Shown piece by piece: positions 27,151 through 35,946 of a stretch of DNA of 64,000 bases (positions are counted from its first letter, which is position 1; each line of letters opens with the position of its first letter). This stretch comes from Gaiellasilicea sp963806955. Its GTDB lineage: Bacteria; Actinomycetota; Thermoleophilia; Gaiellales; Gaiellaceae. The stretch lies in NCBI GenBank assembly GCA_963806955.1, contig CAWDZG010000002.1:62001-126000 (forward strand), in the 5' to 3' direction. The notes under the pieces were generated by a model. It was not told the origin of the DNA and ran no database searches. It saw only the letters and a program-made list of their open reading frames with translations. Position numbers and translations under genes: made by a program.

Positions 27151-27725
27151 CGCAGCGCGTTCTCGAGCACGCGCGCGCCCGCGGTGGCGCTCCGCTCGGG
27201 GTGGAACTGGACGCCCGCGAGCGCGCCGGACTCGACGGCGGCGACGACCCGGCCGCCGTGCTCCACCTCGGCGACCGTGACCTCGGCCGCCGGCTCGACG
27301 GCGAAGCTGTGCGCGAAGTAGACGTCGGCTCCCTCGACACCGTCGAGCAGCTCTGATCGGCCGGTGACCGTGAGCGCGTTCCAGCCCATGTGCGGCACGC
27401 GCGGCGCGCGCACGCGGCGGACGGGCCCGGCAAGCAGGCCGAGGCCGCGCCCGCCCTCCTCGCTCTCCTCGAAGAGCAGCTGCAGGCCGACGCAGATGCC
27501 GAGCAGCGGCCGCGCCGAAGCCGCGCGCTCGCGGAGCGCGTCCGCAACGGGTGCGAGCCCGCGCGCGGCGCTCTCGACGTGGCCGACCCCGGCGATCACG
27601 GCGAGGGGCGCCTCGCGCACGGCGGCCGGGTCGGTCGTGATCTCCGGGGTCGCGCCGGCGCGCTCGAAGGCGGCGCAGACGCTGCGGAGGTTGCCGGCGC
27701 CGTAGTCGGCCAGCACGACCCTCAC
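27132..27725 (-). CDS. hisH: Imidazole glycerol phosphate synthase, glutaminase subunit HisH
   Basis: A 197-residue class I glutamine amidotransferase. The nucleophile is in G-I-C-V-G-L-Q and the His-Glu pair in Q-F-H-P-E-R-S. The oxyanion strand reads I-A-G-V-G-H, with A where most HisH have P. It supplies ammonia to HisF. GTG 27725 overlaps the hisCB stop. Confidence 0.95.
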   Translation of the reverse strand: MRVVLADYGAGNLRSVCAAFERAGATPEITTDPAAVREAPLAVIAGVGHVESAARGLAPVADALRERAASARPLLGICVGLQLLFEESEEGGRGLGLLAGPVRRVRAPRVPHMGWNALTVTGRSELLDGVEGADVYFAHSFAVEPAAEVTVAEVEHGGRVVAAVESGALAGVQFHPERSATAGARVLENALRWSRSA

Positions 27726-29290
27726 GCCAGCCCCTTCGTCGAGCGGACACCGTCGCCGCCGGGCGCACACGCCTGTCGCAGCGCCTGGCCGAGCGCCTTG
27801 AAGGCCGCCTCGGCGACGTGATGGTCGTCTGCGCCCGACGCGGTGACGTGCATGGTGAGCCCCGCCTGGGCCGCGAAGCGCTCGAGCGCGTGTGGCAGCA
27901 GCGACGGCGCCAGGCCCCCGATCCTGTCGTCTGCGAACGTGAGGTCGATCTCGGCGTGCGGCCGCCGGACGAGGTCGACGGCGGCGGTCGCGAGCGCCTC
28001 GTCCATCGGCACCGATGCCGAGCCGTAGCGGGCGATCCCGGCGCGGTCGCCGAGCGCCGCAGCGAGCGCGTCGCCGAGCGCGGCCAGGACGTCCTCGACG
28101 GTGTGGTGCTCGTCGACGTCGAGATCGCCGCCGGCCAGGAGCTCGAGGTCGAAGCCGCCGTGGAACGCCCAGAGCGTGAGCAGGTGGTCGAGGAAGCCGA
28201 TCCCGGTGGCGACGCGGGCGCGTCCCCTGCCGTCCAGCTCGAGCACGAGCCGCAGCGCCGTCTCCGTGCTGGTGCGGGTGACGAGCGCCGTGCGCCCGGG
28301 CGCCGGGCCGGGCGCTGCGCCGAGCGCCGCCAGCAGCCGGTCGTTCTCGGGCGGGAGGCGGAGAGAGATGCGAATGCCGTCGGGGAAGATCCTGACGACC
28401 AGCCCTTCGGCCTCCAGGCGCTCGCCGAGCGGTTCCTGCGAGCGCAGCCAGACGAAGTTGGCGTGCGTCTCGGGGCAGTCGTGACCCGCCTGCACGAGAG
28501 CGGCACGGACGCGCTCCCGCTCGGCGACGGTTGCCTCCACGTCGAGGCGGGGCTCGCGCAGTGCCGCGGCGGCGAGCCGTGCGGCCGGCGCCGAGACGCT
28601 CGCGGGCGGGCGCCGCCGCTCCAGCTCCGCGGCGAGCGCAGACGAGGCGACCGCGTACCCGACCCGCAGTGCCGCGAAGCCGAAGGCCTTCGAGAGCGTG
28701 CGCAGGACGACGAGGTTCGGCAACTCGGCGACGAGCGGCACGCAGGTGGCACCGGCGAACTCGAAGTACGCCTCGTCGACGACGACAGCGGCGTCCGGGT
28801 GTGTCCGTGCGACCGCCTCGACCTCCGCGACCGGCAGCAGCGCACCGGTCGGGTTGTTCGGGTTGCAGATCCAGATCAGGTCGGCGCCGTCCGGCTCGCC
28901 CACCACCTCCGCTCCCTCGAGCTGGGACGCGATCCGGTAGACACCGTACGTCGGCGCGAAGAGCGCAGCCCGCCGGCCGGGACCGAGGAACGTCTTCGCG
29001 CAGACGAGGATCAGCTCGTCCGCGCCCGCGCCGGGGACGATCTGCTCGGGCGTCACGCCGACGTACGCGGCCGCAGCCTCGCGTAGCTCCCGGTAGGTGC
29101 CGTCCGGGTACTCGTTGAGCCGCGCGAAGCTCTCACCGAGCGGCACCTGCGGCACGCCCGGCAGCGGCGGCGTGTTCTGGTCGAAGCGAAGCACGAGCTC
29201 GGGCCGCAGGCCGTGGCGCGCCGCGACCTCCTCGGACGAGGGCGCCCACGCGTACGGCCGGAAGTCGTCCGGCAGCGCCGTGACGCTCAC
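27722..29290 (-). CDS. hisCB: HisC-HisB fusion: histidinol-phosphate aminotransferase + IGP dehydratase
   Basis: One uninterrupted 522-codon frame encodes both enzymes. Residues 1 to about 335 are the aminotransferase with the PLP lysine in L-S-K-A-F-G-F-A-A-L-R-V-G-Y and N-P-N-N-P-T-G. After a linker rich in A, P and G (GAAPGPAPG), residues about 336 to 522 are the dehydratase with G-I-G-F-L-D-H-L, D-E-H-H-T-V-E-D and D-H-H-V-A-E-A-A-F-K-A. No start codon occurs in the linker in any of the three frames, so hisB cannot start separately. The enzymes catalyse steps 7 and 6, consecutive in the pathway. Confidence 0.9.
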   Translation of the reverse strand: MSVTALPDDFRPYAWAPSSEEVAARHGLRPELVLRFDQNTPPLPGVPQVPLGESFARLNEYPDGTYRELREAAAAYVGVTPEQIVPGAGADELILVCAKTFLGPGRRAALFAPTYGVYRIASQLEGAEVVGEPDGADLIWICNPNNPTGALLPVAEVEAVARTHPDAAVVVDEAYFEFAGATCVPLVAELPNLVVLRTLSKAFGFAALRVGYAVASSALAAELERRRPPASVSAPAARLAAAALREPRLDVEATVAERERVRAALVQAGHDCPETHANFVWLRSQEPLGERLEAEGLVVRIFPDGIRISLRLPPENDRLLAALGAAPGPAPGRTALVTRTSTETALRLVLELDGRGRARVATGIGFLDHLLTLWAFHGGFDLELLAGGDLDVDEHHTVEDVLAALGDALAAALGDRAGIARYGSASVPMDEALATAAVDLVRRPHAEIDLTFADDRIGGLAPSLLPHALERFAAQAGLTMHVTASGADDHHVAEAAFKALGQALRQACAPGGDGVRSTKGLA

Positions 29291-30423
29291 CGTGGCTCCA
29301 GTGCGGCGGCGTGGCGCGGCAGGCCCTCGGCGCGCGCGAGCGGCAGCGCGAGCTCTCGCGCCCGATCGAGCGACGCGGCGCGGACGAACTGCACGGGCTT
29401 GAGAAAGCTCTCGAGGCCGAGCCCGCCCGCGCCCCTCGCGAGGCCGCCGGTCGGCAGGACGTGCGTCGCCCCGGCTGCGTAGTCGCCCACGACCGCGGAC
29501 GTGCGGACGAAGACCGTGCCGGCGTTCCGCACTCGTCCGGCGACGGCTTCCGCGTCCTCGAGCCACAGCTCGAGGTGCTCGGGCGCATAGCTCTCGGATC
29601 GCGCGAGCGCCTCGTCCAGGCCCGCCACGCGCTCGACGCGCACGTTCTCCTCGCCGGCGACGAGAGCGGCCACGGCCGTGGCAAGCCCGTCGTCGAGCGC
29701 GAGCAGGATGCTCTCGCTGTCCGGCCCGTGCTCGGCCTGGGCGAGCAGGTCGGCGGCGCACTGGCGCGCGTCGGCCGTCGCGTCCGCGATCAGCACCACC
29801 TCGCTCGGCCCGGCGGGGAGGTCGATCGCGACGGTGCCCGAGACGAGCAGCTTCGCCGCCGTGACCCAGCGGTTGCCGGGGCCGACGATCTTGTCGACCG
29901 GCGCGATCGTCCCGGTGCCGTACGCGAGCGCAGCGACGGCCTGCGCGCCGCCGACGGCGTAGACCTCGTCGATCCCGAGCTCGCGGGCCACCGCGAGCGT
30001 CGCCTCGGCGGGGCGCGGCGTGACGACGGCGATCCGCTCGACGCCGGCCACCCGGGCGGGCACGGCTGCCATCACGAGCGAGGACGGATACGCGGCGCGG
30101 CCGCCGGGGACGTAGACGCCGACCGAGGCCAGCGGCAGCCAGCGGCGCTCCGAGACGACGCCCGGCACGGCCTCGACCGACGTGTCGCGCGGCCGCTGCA
30201 CCTCGGAGAAGGCCGCAACCGCCGTCGCGAGCCCACGCACGGCGGAGAGGACGTCCTCGTCGATCCGGGCCGCGGCCAGCGCCGCCTCCGGCACGCGCAG
30301 CTCCGGGCGCTCCCCGTCGAGCCGCTCCGTCCAGTCGAGCAGGCCCTCGTCGCCCCGCGCGCGCACGTCGGCGAGGATCTCGGCGACGCGCGGCAGCACC
30401 TCCTCGAGCCCGGCGCCCCTCAC
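29287..30423 (-). CDS. hisD: Histidinol dehydrogenase
   Basis: A 378-residue NAD-dependent enzyme for the last two oxidations to histidine. It has Y-V-P-G-G-R-A-A-Y-P-S-S, G-G-A-Q-A-V-A-A-L-A-Y-G, G-P-G-N-R-W-V-T-A-A-K and the metal/base pair in A-E-H-G-P-D-S and P-E-H-L-E-L-W. The N-terminus from GTG 30423 is about 40 residues shorter than most family members, which usually have 420-440 residues. GTGA overlap with hisG. Confidence 0.94.
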   Translation of the reverse strand: MRGAGLEEVLPRVAEILADVRARGDEGLLDWTERLDGERPELRVPEAALAAARIDEDVLSAVRGLATAVAAFSEVQRPRDTSVEAVPGVVSERRWLPLASVGVYVPGGRAAYPSSLVMAAVPARVAGVERIAVVTPRPAEATLAVARELGIDEVYAVGGAQAVAALAYGTGTIAPVDKIVGPGNRWVTAAKLLVSGTVAIDLPAGPSEVVLIADATADARQCAADLLAQAEHGPDSESILLALDDGLATAVAALVAGEENVRVERVAGLDEALARSESYAPEHLELWLEDAEAVAGRVRNAGTVFVRTSAVVGDYAAGATHVLPTGGLARGAGGLGLESFLKPVQFVRAASLDRARELALPLARAEGLPRHAAALEPR

Positions 30424-31310
30424 GCCACCACCCGCTCGACCGGGAGCACGAGGATCGAGGTCGCGCCCACCGCCTTCAGCGCAGGGAGCAGATTCCAGAT
30501 CTCGTCCGCCTCGACCGCCGCGTGCACGGCCTTCATGCCCGTGTCGGCGAGGTCGAGGACCGACGGCGAGCCCATCCCCGGAATCAACGCCTCCACCTCG
30601 GCCAGCGACTCGGTCGGCACGTTCAGCATCAGGTAGCGGCGGCGGCGCGCGGCCACGACGCCCGCGAGCATCAGCTGCAGCCGCTCGACCAGCTCGGTTC
30701 TGCCCGCCAGCGCCTCCTTGCTCGCGACCAGCACCGCCTGCGACTCGAGCAGCGTCCCGATCAGGCGGAGCCCGTTCGCACTCGCCGTCGAGCCGGTCGA
30801 GACGAGGTCGACGATCGCATCGGAGAGGCCAAGGCGTGGCGCAGCCTCGACGGAGCCGGAGACCGGGACGAGCTCGGCGGCGACACCGAGCCGGTCGAGG
30901 CAGGCGCGCGTCGAGACCGGGTAGGAGGTGGCGACCCGAAGACCGTCGAGACCGCCGAGGCCCGTCTGGGGCGCGTCCTCGGGCACCGCCGCCTGCAGCG
31001 AACAGCGGGCGAAACCGAGGTCGGTCAGAGTCGTCACCTCGGCGGCAGCCTCGGCGACGAGGTTCGCGCCGGTGATCCCGAGATGGACGACGCCGTCCTG
31101 CACGTACTCGGGGATGTCGCCGGCCCGCACCAGCAGCAGGTCGACGGGGGCGTTCGCGCAGGGCACGACGAGCGCGCGCTCGGTCGCCTCGAAGCTGAGC
31201 CCTGCGTCGGCGCAGAGCCGCAGCGCCGGCTCCGACATCCGCCCCTTCGAGGGGACGGCGAGCGTCAGCCGGCCGTTCGCGCCGGCGCGGGTGAAGCGGC
31301 TGGGCTCCAC
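30420..31310 (-). CDS. hisG: ATP phosphoribosyltransferase, long form
   Basis: A 296-residue HisG, first enzyme of the pathway. L-A-V-P-S-K-G-R-M and G-I-T-G-A-N-L-V match the substrate domains, and S-D-A-I-V-D-L-V-S-T-G-S-T is the PRPP loop. The C-terminal domain (about 215-296) is the histidine-binding ACT-like domain, so the enzyme should be feedback-inhibited. It follows yerC with no gap. Confidence 0.95.
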   Translation of the reverse strand: MEPSRFTRAGANGRLTLAVPSKGRMSEPALRLCADAGLSFEATERALVVPCANAPVDLLLVRAGDIPEYVQDGVVHLGITGANLVAEAAAEVTTLTDLGFARCSLQAAVPEDAPQTGLGGLDGLRVATSYPVSTRACLDRLGVAAELVPVSGSVEAAPRLGLSDAIVDLVSTGSTASANGLRLIGTLLESQAVLVASKEALAGRTELVERLQLMLAGVVAARRRRYLMLNVPTESLAEVEALIPGMGSPSVLDLADTGMKAVHAAVEADEIWNLLPALKAVGATSILVLPVERVVA

Positions 31311-31634
31311 CTAGCGCCGCTTCCGCTTCGCGTGGACGCGGTCGAGGGCGATCCGATAGCCGCCCGTGCCGTGCCGCAACCACTGCGCGACACGGGTCAC
31401 GGTCGCCGTGCTCGTGGGCACGCGCTCGGCGATCTCGAGGTAGGGCACGCCCTGCTCGAGCAGCTGGACGGTCTGCCAGCGGTGTGCGAGCGCCTCGAGC
31501 TCGGGCAGCGTGCAGAGATCGCGCAGGAAGCGGCGCACCTCCTCGGGCCCACGCAGTGCGAGCACGGCGTCGGCGAGCTCGTCGAGCCCGGCGACGGGCT
31601 CGAGCGCGTGGGTCTGCGTGTCGGCGGCCGTCAT
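31311..31634 (-). CDS. YerC/TrpR-related regulator
   Basis: A 107-residue TrpR-like DNA-binding protein of the YerC/YecD group. The helix-turn-helix reads Y-L-E-I-A-E-R-V-P-T-S-T-A-T-V-T-R-V with the tail W-L-R-H-G-T-G-G-Y, typical of the family. It is the first gene of the his run and is divergent from hisA across 25 bp that hold a perfect palindrome. A role as histidine-responsive repressor is inferred from position; some relatives have been predicted to control his genes. Confidence 0.85.
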   Translation of the reverse strand: MTAADTQTHALEPVAGLDELADAVLALRGPEEVRRFLRDLCTLPELEALAHRWQTVQLLEQGVPYLEIAERVPTSTATVTRVAQWLRHGTGGYRIALDRVHAKRKRR

Positions 31635-31643
31635 CGTCGCATC

Positions 31644-31669
31644 ATGTTAGCATGCTAACGTGCTAGCAC
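31644..31669. promoter_or_regulatory. Palindromic operator over both yerC and hisA -10 boxes
   Basis: GTTAGCATGCTAAC (31646-31659) is a perfect 14-bp palindrome, followed at once by the 10-bp palindrome GTGCTAGCAC (31660-31669) that contains the hisA GTG. The -10 candidates TAGCAT (31648-31653, plus, 6 nt before the hisA GTG) and TAACAT (31649-31644, minus, 9 nt before the yerC ATG) lie inside or at the edge of the palindrome. A bound dimer would block both promoters. Confidence 0.65.
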
Positions 31670-32376
31670 AAGCGTTCACGGTCTACCCGGCAATCGATGT
31701 CCTGGAAGGGCGGGCGGTGCGGCTCTCGCAGGGCCGCCGCGAGCGGGTGACGGTGGAGGGCGGCGATCCGGTCGCGCTCGCGCAGCGCTGGGTGGCGGAA
31801 GGCGCGTCCTGGCTGCATCTCGTCGACCTCGACGGCGCCTTTGCCGGCGCACCGACGGCCGGGCTCGTGCGGGAGATCGCCGCCCTCGGCGCGCCGGTGC
31901 AGGTCGGTGGCGGGTACCGCTCGCTCGACGCTGTCGCGGCCGCCCTGGACGCCGGGGCAGCGCGCGTGCTCGTCGGCACCGCGGCGCTCTCCCCCGGCTT
32001 CCTGCACGACGCCGCTGCCCGTTTCGGCGAGTCGCTGGCGGTCGCCGTTGACGCGCGCGACGGCCGCGTCTCCGTCGAGGGCTGGACGGCCGAGACGGAC
32101 GTCGCGCCCGGCGAGCTGGCGCGGCGCTGCGCGGATGCCGGCGTCGCACGGCTGCTCGTCACGAGCACCCGCCGGGACGGGTCGCTCGCGGGGCCCGACC
32201 TGGAACTGCTGGACGAGGTGCTCGCGGCCGGGCTGCCCGTCGTCGCGGCCGGCGGCGTCTCCTCGCTCGACGACGTGCGCCGGGTGCGCGAGCTCGGCTG
32301 CGAGGGCGCGGTCGCAGGGTCCGCGCTCCTGCTCGGACGATTCGCGCTGGCCGACGCGGTTAGCCTGCAGGTGTGA
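31660..32376 (+). CDS. hisA: Phosphoribosylformimino-AICAR-phosphate isomerase HisA
   Basis: A 238-residue beta/alpha barrel. The N-terminal Y-P-A-I-D-V-L-E-G-R-A-V-R-L and the later V-G-G-G-Y-R-S-L and A-A-G-G-V-S-S-L-D-D phosphate-binding turns are typical, with the second catalytic Asp in A-V-D-A-R-D-G. It catalyses step 4 of the pathway. The GTG start is within a palindrome. It stands on the opposite strand from the other his genes. Confidence 0.94.
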   Translation: MLAQAFTVYPAIDVLEGRAVRLSQGRRERVTVEGGDPVALAQRWVAEGASWLHLVDLDGAFAGAPTAGLVREIAALGAPVQVGGGYRSLDAVAAALDAGAARVLVGTAALSPGFLHDAAARFGESLAVAVDARDGRVSVEGWTAETDVAPGELARRCADAGVARLLVTSTRRDGSLAGPDLELLDEVLAAGLPVVAAGGVSSLDDVRRVRELGCEGAVAGSALLLGRFALADAVSLQV

Positions 32377-32981
32377 GCGAGCGCGCCGTCGAGATCTGGA
32401 GCGACTACATCTGACCGTTCTGCCGCGCGGCCCAGCCCACGGCCGCATGGCTGGAGCGCCGGGTCGGCGCCCGTCTCGAGTGGAAGCCCTTCGACCTCCA
32501 CCCGGAGTACCCGGCGGAGGGGATCCCGCGCGAGCAGCTGCTCGCCCGCTACGGCAGCGGCATGACCGAGCACGTGCGCAGCTTCTTCGCGGCGCGCGGG
32601 CTCGGCTACAACCCGCATCCGGAGGTCGTCCCGAACTCGATGAGCGCGCTCCGGCTGACCGAGCTCGCGCGCGACCACGGGCTCCACGCGGCGATGCACG
32701 ACCGGCTGATGGACGCCTACTGGGCGGAGGCGAAGAACATCGGCGACGCGGACGTGCTCCGCGCCGAGGCGACCGCCGTCGGCCTGCCCGCGGACGAGGT
32801 CGAGGACGTGCTCGCCGGCGACCGCTACCGCGACCGGGTGGAGGCCTCGACGCGCGAGGCGTACGGGATGGGCGCCACCGCCGTGCCCGCATTCGTGCTC
32901 GACCGGCGGCTGCTCGTGCTCGGCGCGCAGCCCGAGGAGGTCTTCGAGCAGGCGTTCGCGCAGCTGGCGGAGACGGCGTGA
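32373..32981 (+). CDS. DsbA/FrnE-family oxidoreductase with in-frame UGA at the first active-site Cys (selenoprotein candidate)
   Basis: From GTG 32373, overlapping the hisA stop, the frame reads V-S-E-R-A-V-E-I-W-S-D-Y-I, then TGA (32412-32414), then P-F-C-R-A-A-Q, and remains open in the same frame to TGA 32979-32981. The UGA stands where DsbA-family proteins have the first Cys of C-P-x-C, giving U-P-F-C. The remaining 188 residues are a complete FrnE-like domain with G-A-T-A-V-P-A-F-V containing the cis-Pro loop. Total 202 residues, normal. A hairpin lies 3-41 nt after the UGA. A nonsense change of TGC is the alternative, but the exact position argues for selenocysteine. Confidence 0.82.
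32418..32455 (+). promoter_or_regulatory. Candidate SECIS hairpin of the DsbA-like selenoprotein
   Basis: The arms 32418-32432 and 32441-32455 pair in 13 of 15 positions (mismatches C-A and U-U; G-U wobbles included), with the 8-nt loop CAGCCCAC. The loop starts 19 nt after the UGA and holds a G at its third position. Bacterial SECIS elements are expected as hairpins with the apical loop about 16-37 nt after the UGA and a G near the start of the loop. Confidence 0.55.
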
Positions 32982-33577
32982 GCATCCGCTTCGTCGACGA
33001 GCTCGACGGCGTCGTCGGCTGGATCGAGGGTGAGAAGATGCGGCGGACGTCACACGCTCTCGCGGTGGACGGCGGCGTCTGGCTGCTCGACCCGATCGAC
33101 GGCGAGGGCGTCGAGGAGCGCGTCCGCGCTCTCGGCGAGCCGGCGGGCGTCGTGCAGCTGCTCGACCGGCACAACCGCGACTGCGCCGCCTGGGCGGAGC
33201 GCCTCGGAGTGCCGCTGCACGTGGTGCCGCGCTCGCTGCCGGGGACGCCGTTCGAGCTGCTGCCGGTGCTTCGGATTCCCCGTGTGCACGTCGAGGTGGC
33301 GCTCTGGTGGCCGGAGCGGCGGCTGCTCGCGGTCGCGGACGCACTCGGCACGCTCCCGTTCTTCCGCGCCGGCGACGAGCCCGTCGGGATGCACCCCATC
33401 GCCCGCCTCGCGCCGCCGCGGTCGCTCCGCGGCCTTCGGGTCGAGCACCTGCTGGTCGGCCACGGCAGGGGCGTGCACGGAGACCCCGACGCCGTCGAGA
33501 CGGCCGTCCGCACCGCGCGCCGCCGGTTGCCGCGCCTCCTGCTCGGGCTGCCGAAGGCGATGCGGGGGTACGGCTAG
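32978..33577 (+). CDS. Metallo-beta-lactamase-like protein lacking the metal motif
   Basis: A 199-residue protein from GTG 32978 (GTGA overlap with the selenoprotein). The course resembles a metallo-beta-lactamase fold: V-D-G-G-V-W-L-L-D-P early, D-R-H-N-R-D-C-A-A-W at the place of the HxHxDH motif, A-D-A-L-G-T-L-P-F-F, and H-L-L-V-G-H-G-R-G-V-H-G late. The metal ligands are degenerate, so hydrolase activity is doubtful. Related actinobacterial proteins exist as far as I recall. The tight overlap suggests co-function with the selenoprotein, which is inference. Confidence 0.7.
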   Translation: MSIRFVDELDGVVGWIEGEKMRRTSHALAVDGGVWLLDPIDGEGVEERVRALGEPAGVVQLLDRHNRDCAAWAERLGVPLHVVPRSLPGTPFELLPVLRIPRVHVEVALWWPERRLLAVADALGTLPFFRAGDEPVGMHPIARLAPPRSLRGLRVEHLLVGHGRGVHGDPDAVETAVRTARRRLPRLLLGLPKAMRGYG

Positions 33578-35923
33578 CGGCTCGCGCGGGCGAGCAGGCC
33601 CGGCCGGATCAGCCGCGGCGGCGCCTTCAGGCCCGCGTCGCGGACCGGCGGGTTGAGCGGCTCGGCGAGCGGCGCGGCGCCGAACGACGCCGCCCGCCGC
33701 TCGGCCGGCGCCTCGCCGTACAGCGTCGTCCGCTGCCGCGGCGTCCGGCCGTTCGCGCGGATCAGCTCCTCCATCTCCTCGGGCGGCAGCTCCTGCCCGA
33801 ACTCGGAGCCGGCGGAGCGCGAGATCGACTCGTTCATCAGCGTGCCGCCGAGGTCGTTCACGCCCGCGCGCAGCGCAGCGGCGACGCCGTCGGGGCCGAG
33901 CTTGACCCACGAGGCCTGGATGTTCGTGATCGCCGGGTGCAGCGCGAGCCGCGCGACCGCGTGCTGGAGCAGCGACTCGCCGAAGGTCGGGCCCGAGCGC
34001 GCGCGGCCCTTCAGCCAGATCGGCGCCTCCATGTGCACGAACGGGAGGGGCACGAACTCGGTGAAGCCGCCCGACCGTTCCTGCTGCTCGCGCGCCCGCA
34101 GCAGGTGCCGTGCCCAGTGCTCCGGCCGTTCGACGTGGCCGAACATGATCGTCACGTTCGAGCGCAGGCCCGCCCGGTGGGCGGCGTCGTGCACCGAGAG
34201 CCACTGCTCGGTCGAGACCTTGTCCGGGCAGATGACGGCGCGCACCTCGTCGTCGAGGATCTCGGCGGCCGTGCCGGGCAGCGAGCCGAGCCCGAGCTCG
34301 CGCAGCATCGTCAGGTAGTCCCCGAGCGGGAGCCCGAGCGTCTCCGCGCCCTGCCAGATCTCGAGCGCCGAGAACGCGTGGATGTGCAGGTCGGGCAGCT
34401 CCGCGCGGATCGCGGCCACGACCGACGCGTAGTACTCGCCCGTGAAGGCCGGGTGGATGCCACCCTGGAGGCAGACCTCGGTCGCGCCCCGGTCCCAGGC
34501 CTCGCGCGCGCGACGGACGATCTCCTCGTGCGGCACGAGGTACGGCGCGCCGCGGAGGTTCGCCGCCAGCTTGCCCTTCGAGAACGCGCAGAAGCCGCAG
34601 CGGAAGTAGCAGACGTTCGTGTACTGGATGTTCCGCGTGACGACGTAGCTGACCTCGTCGCCGCAGACCTCGCGCCGGAGCCGGTCGGCGGCGGCGAAGA
34701 CCCGCTGCCGCTCGTCGCCGCGGGCGCGGAAGAGGCGCACGAGCTCCTCCTCGCCGAGGGCGTCCGCGGTGTCGACGGGGAGCGCATCGCGGGCGACCAC
34801 GAACGGGACCGAGCCGGCCTCGCCCGGGTGCCAGCCGTCCTCGCGCGCGAGCCCGAGCGCGTCGGACGCCCGCAGCGCGGCCGGGATGACCGCCGGATCG
34901 AGCCACTCGCCGGAGAGGTAGCCGGGGTAGACGGGCAGCCGCGGCGCCAGCTCGAGCCCCCGTGCGCGCGTCGCCGCGGCGAGCCGCTCGCGCTCGGGCC
35001 ACGGCGCCTCGGGGTTGACGTGGTCGATCGTCACGGGCGAGACGCCGCCCCAGTCGTCGATGCCGGCGTCGAGCAGGCGGGGGAAGTCGTCGTAGGCGAG
35101 GTTCGGCGGCGCCTGCACGGCGACGTCGTCCGGGAGCAGCAGCCGCGCCGCCGCGATCGTCCAGAGGTGCTCCTCGAGGCTCGGCTCGGGGTGGGCGGCC
35201 ATGCGCGTGCCGGGCTTGGCGCGGAAGTTCTGCACGATCACCTCCTGCAGGTGGCCGTGCCGCTCGTGCAGCTCCGCCAGCGCGTGCAGCGCGTCGAGCC
35301 GCTCGGCCCGGGTCTCGCCGATCCCGATCAGGATCCCGCTCGTGAACGGGATCCGCAGCTCGCCGGCGAGCGCGATCGTCTCCAGACGCGCGGCGGGGAG
35401 CTTGTCCGGCGACGCCCAGTGTGGCCCGCCCTTCGCCGCGAGCCGCTCCGCGGTCGTCTCGAGCATGATCCCCATCGAGGCGGAGACGGGCCGCAGCGCC
35501 GCGAGCTCGTCGCGCGTCATCACGCCCGGGTTCAGGTGCGGCAGCAGACCCGTCTCGTCGAGGACGAGCTTGGCGGCCCGGCCGAGGTACTCGAGCGTCG
35601 TCTCGCAGCCGAGCGCCGCGAGCTCGGCGCGCGCGACGCGCGTAGCGCAGCTCGGGCTTGTCGCCGAGCGTGAAGAGCGCCTCCGTGCAGCCCGCGGCCG
35701 CGCCCGCGCGCGCGATCGCGAGCACCTCCTCCTCGGTCAGGAACGCCCGCTCCCCACGGCGCGGCGGCCGCGCGAACGTGCAGTAGCCGCAGACGTCTCG
35801 GCAGAGCGTCGTCAGCGGGATGAAGACCTTGGGCGAGTAGGTGACGAGCCCTTCGCCGCGGCGTCGCTCGCGCGCAGCGGCGAGCAGGTCGTCGAGCGGC
35901 GCGTCGAGCAGGTCCCCGGCCAT
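33574..35923 (-). CDS. fbiC: FO synthase, fused CofG-CofH type (apparent frameshift near 35636)
   Basis: A two-domain radical-SAM enzyme that makes FO, the deazaflavin core of F420, from tyrosine and a ribityl-pyrimidine. The CofG half has C-R-D-V-C-G-Y-C-T-F, the CofH half C-Y-F-R-C-G-F-C-A-F, each a CxxxCxxC cluster site. After D-K-P-E-L-R-Y-A the frame slips near 35636 and continues as R-A-E-L-A-A-L-G-C-E-T-T. The corrected length is about 782 residues, fitting actinobacterial FbiC. Start ATG 35923. The stop shares CTAG with the convergent gene. Confidence 0.93.
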
Positions 35924-35946
35924 GCGGAGACCTTAGCCGCGGGCGG

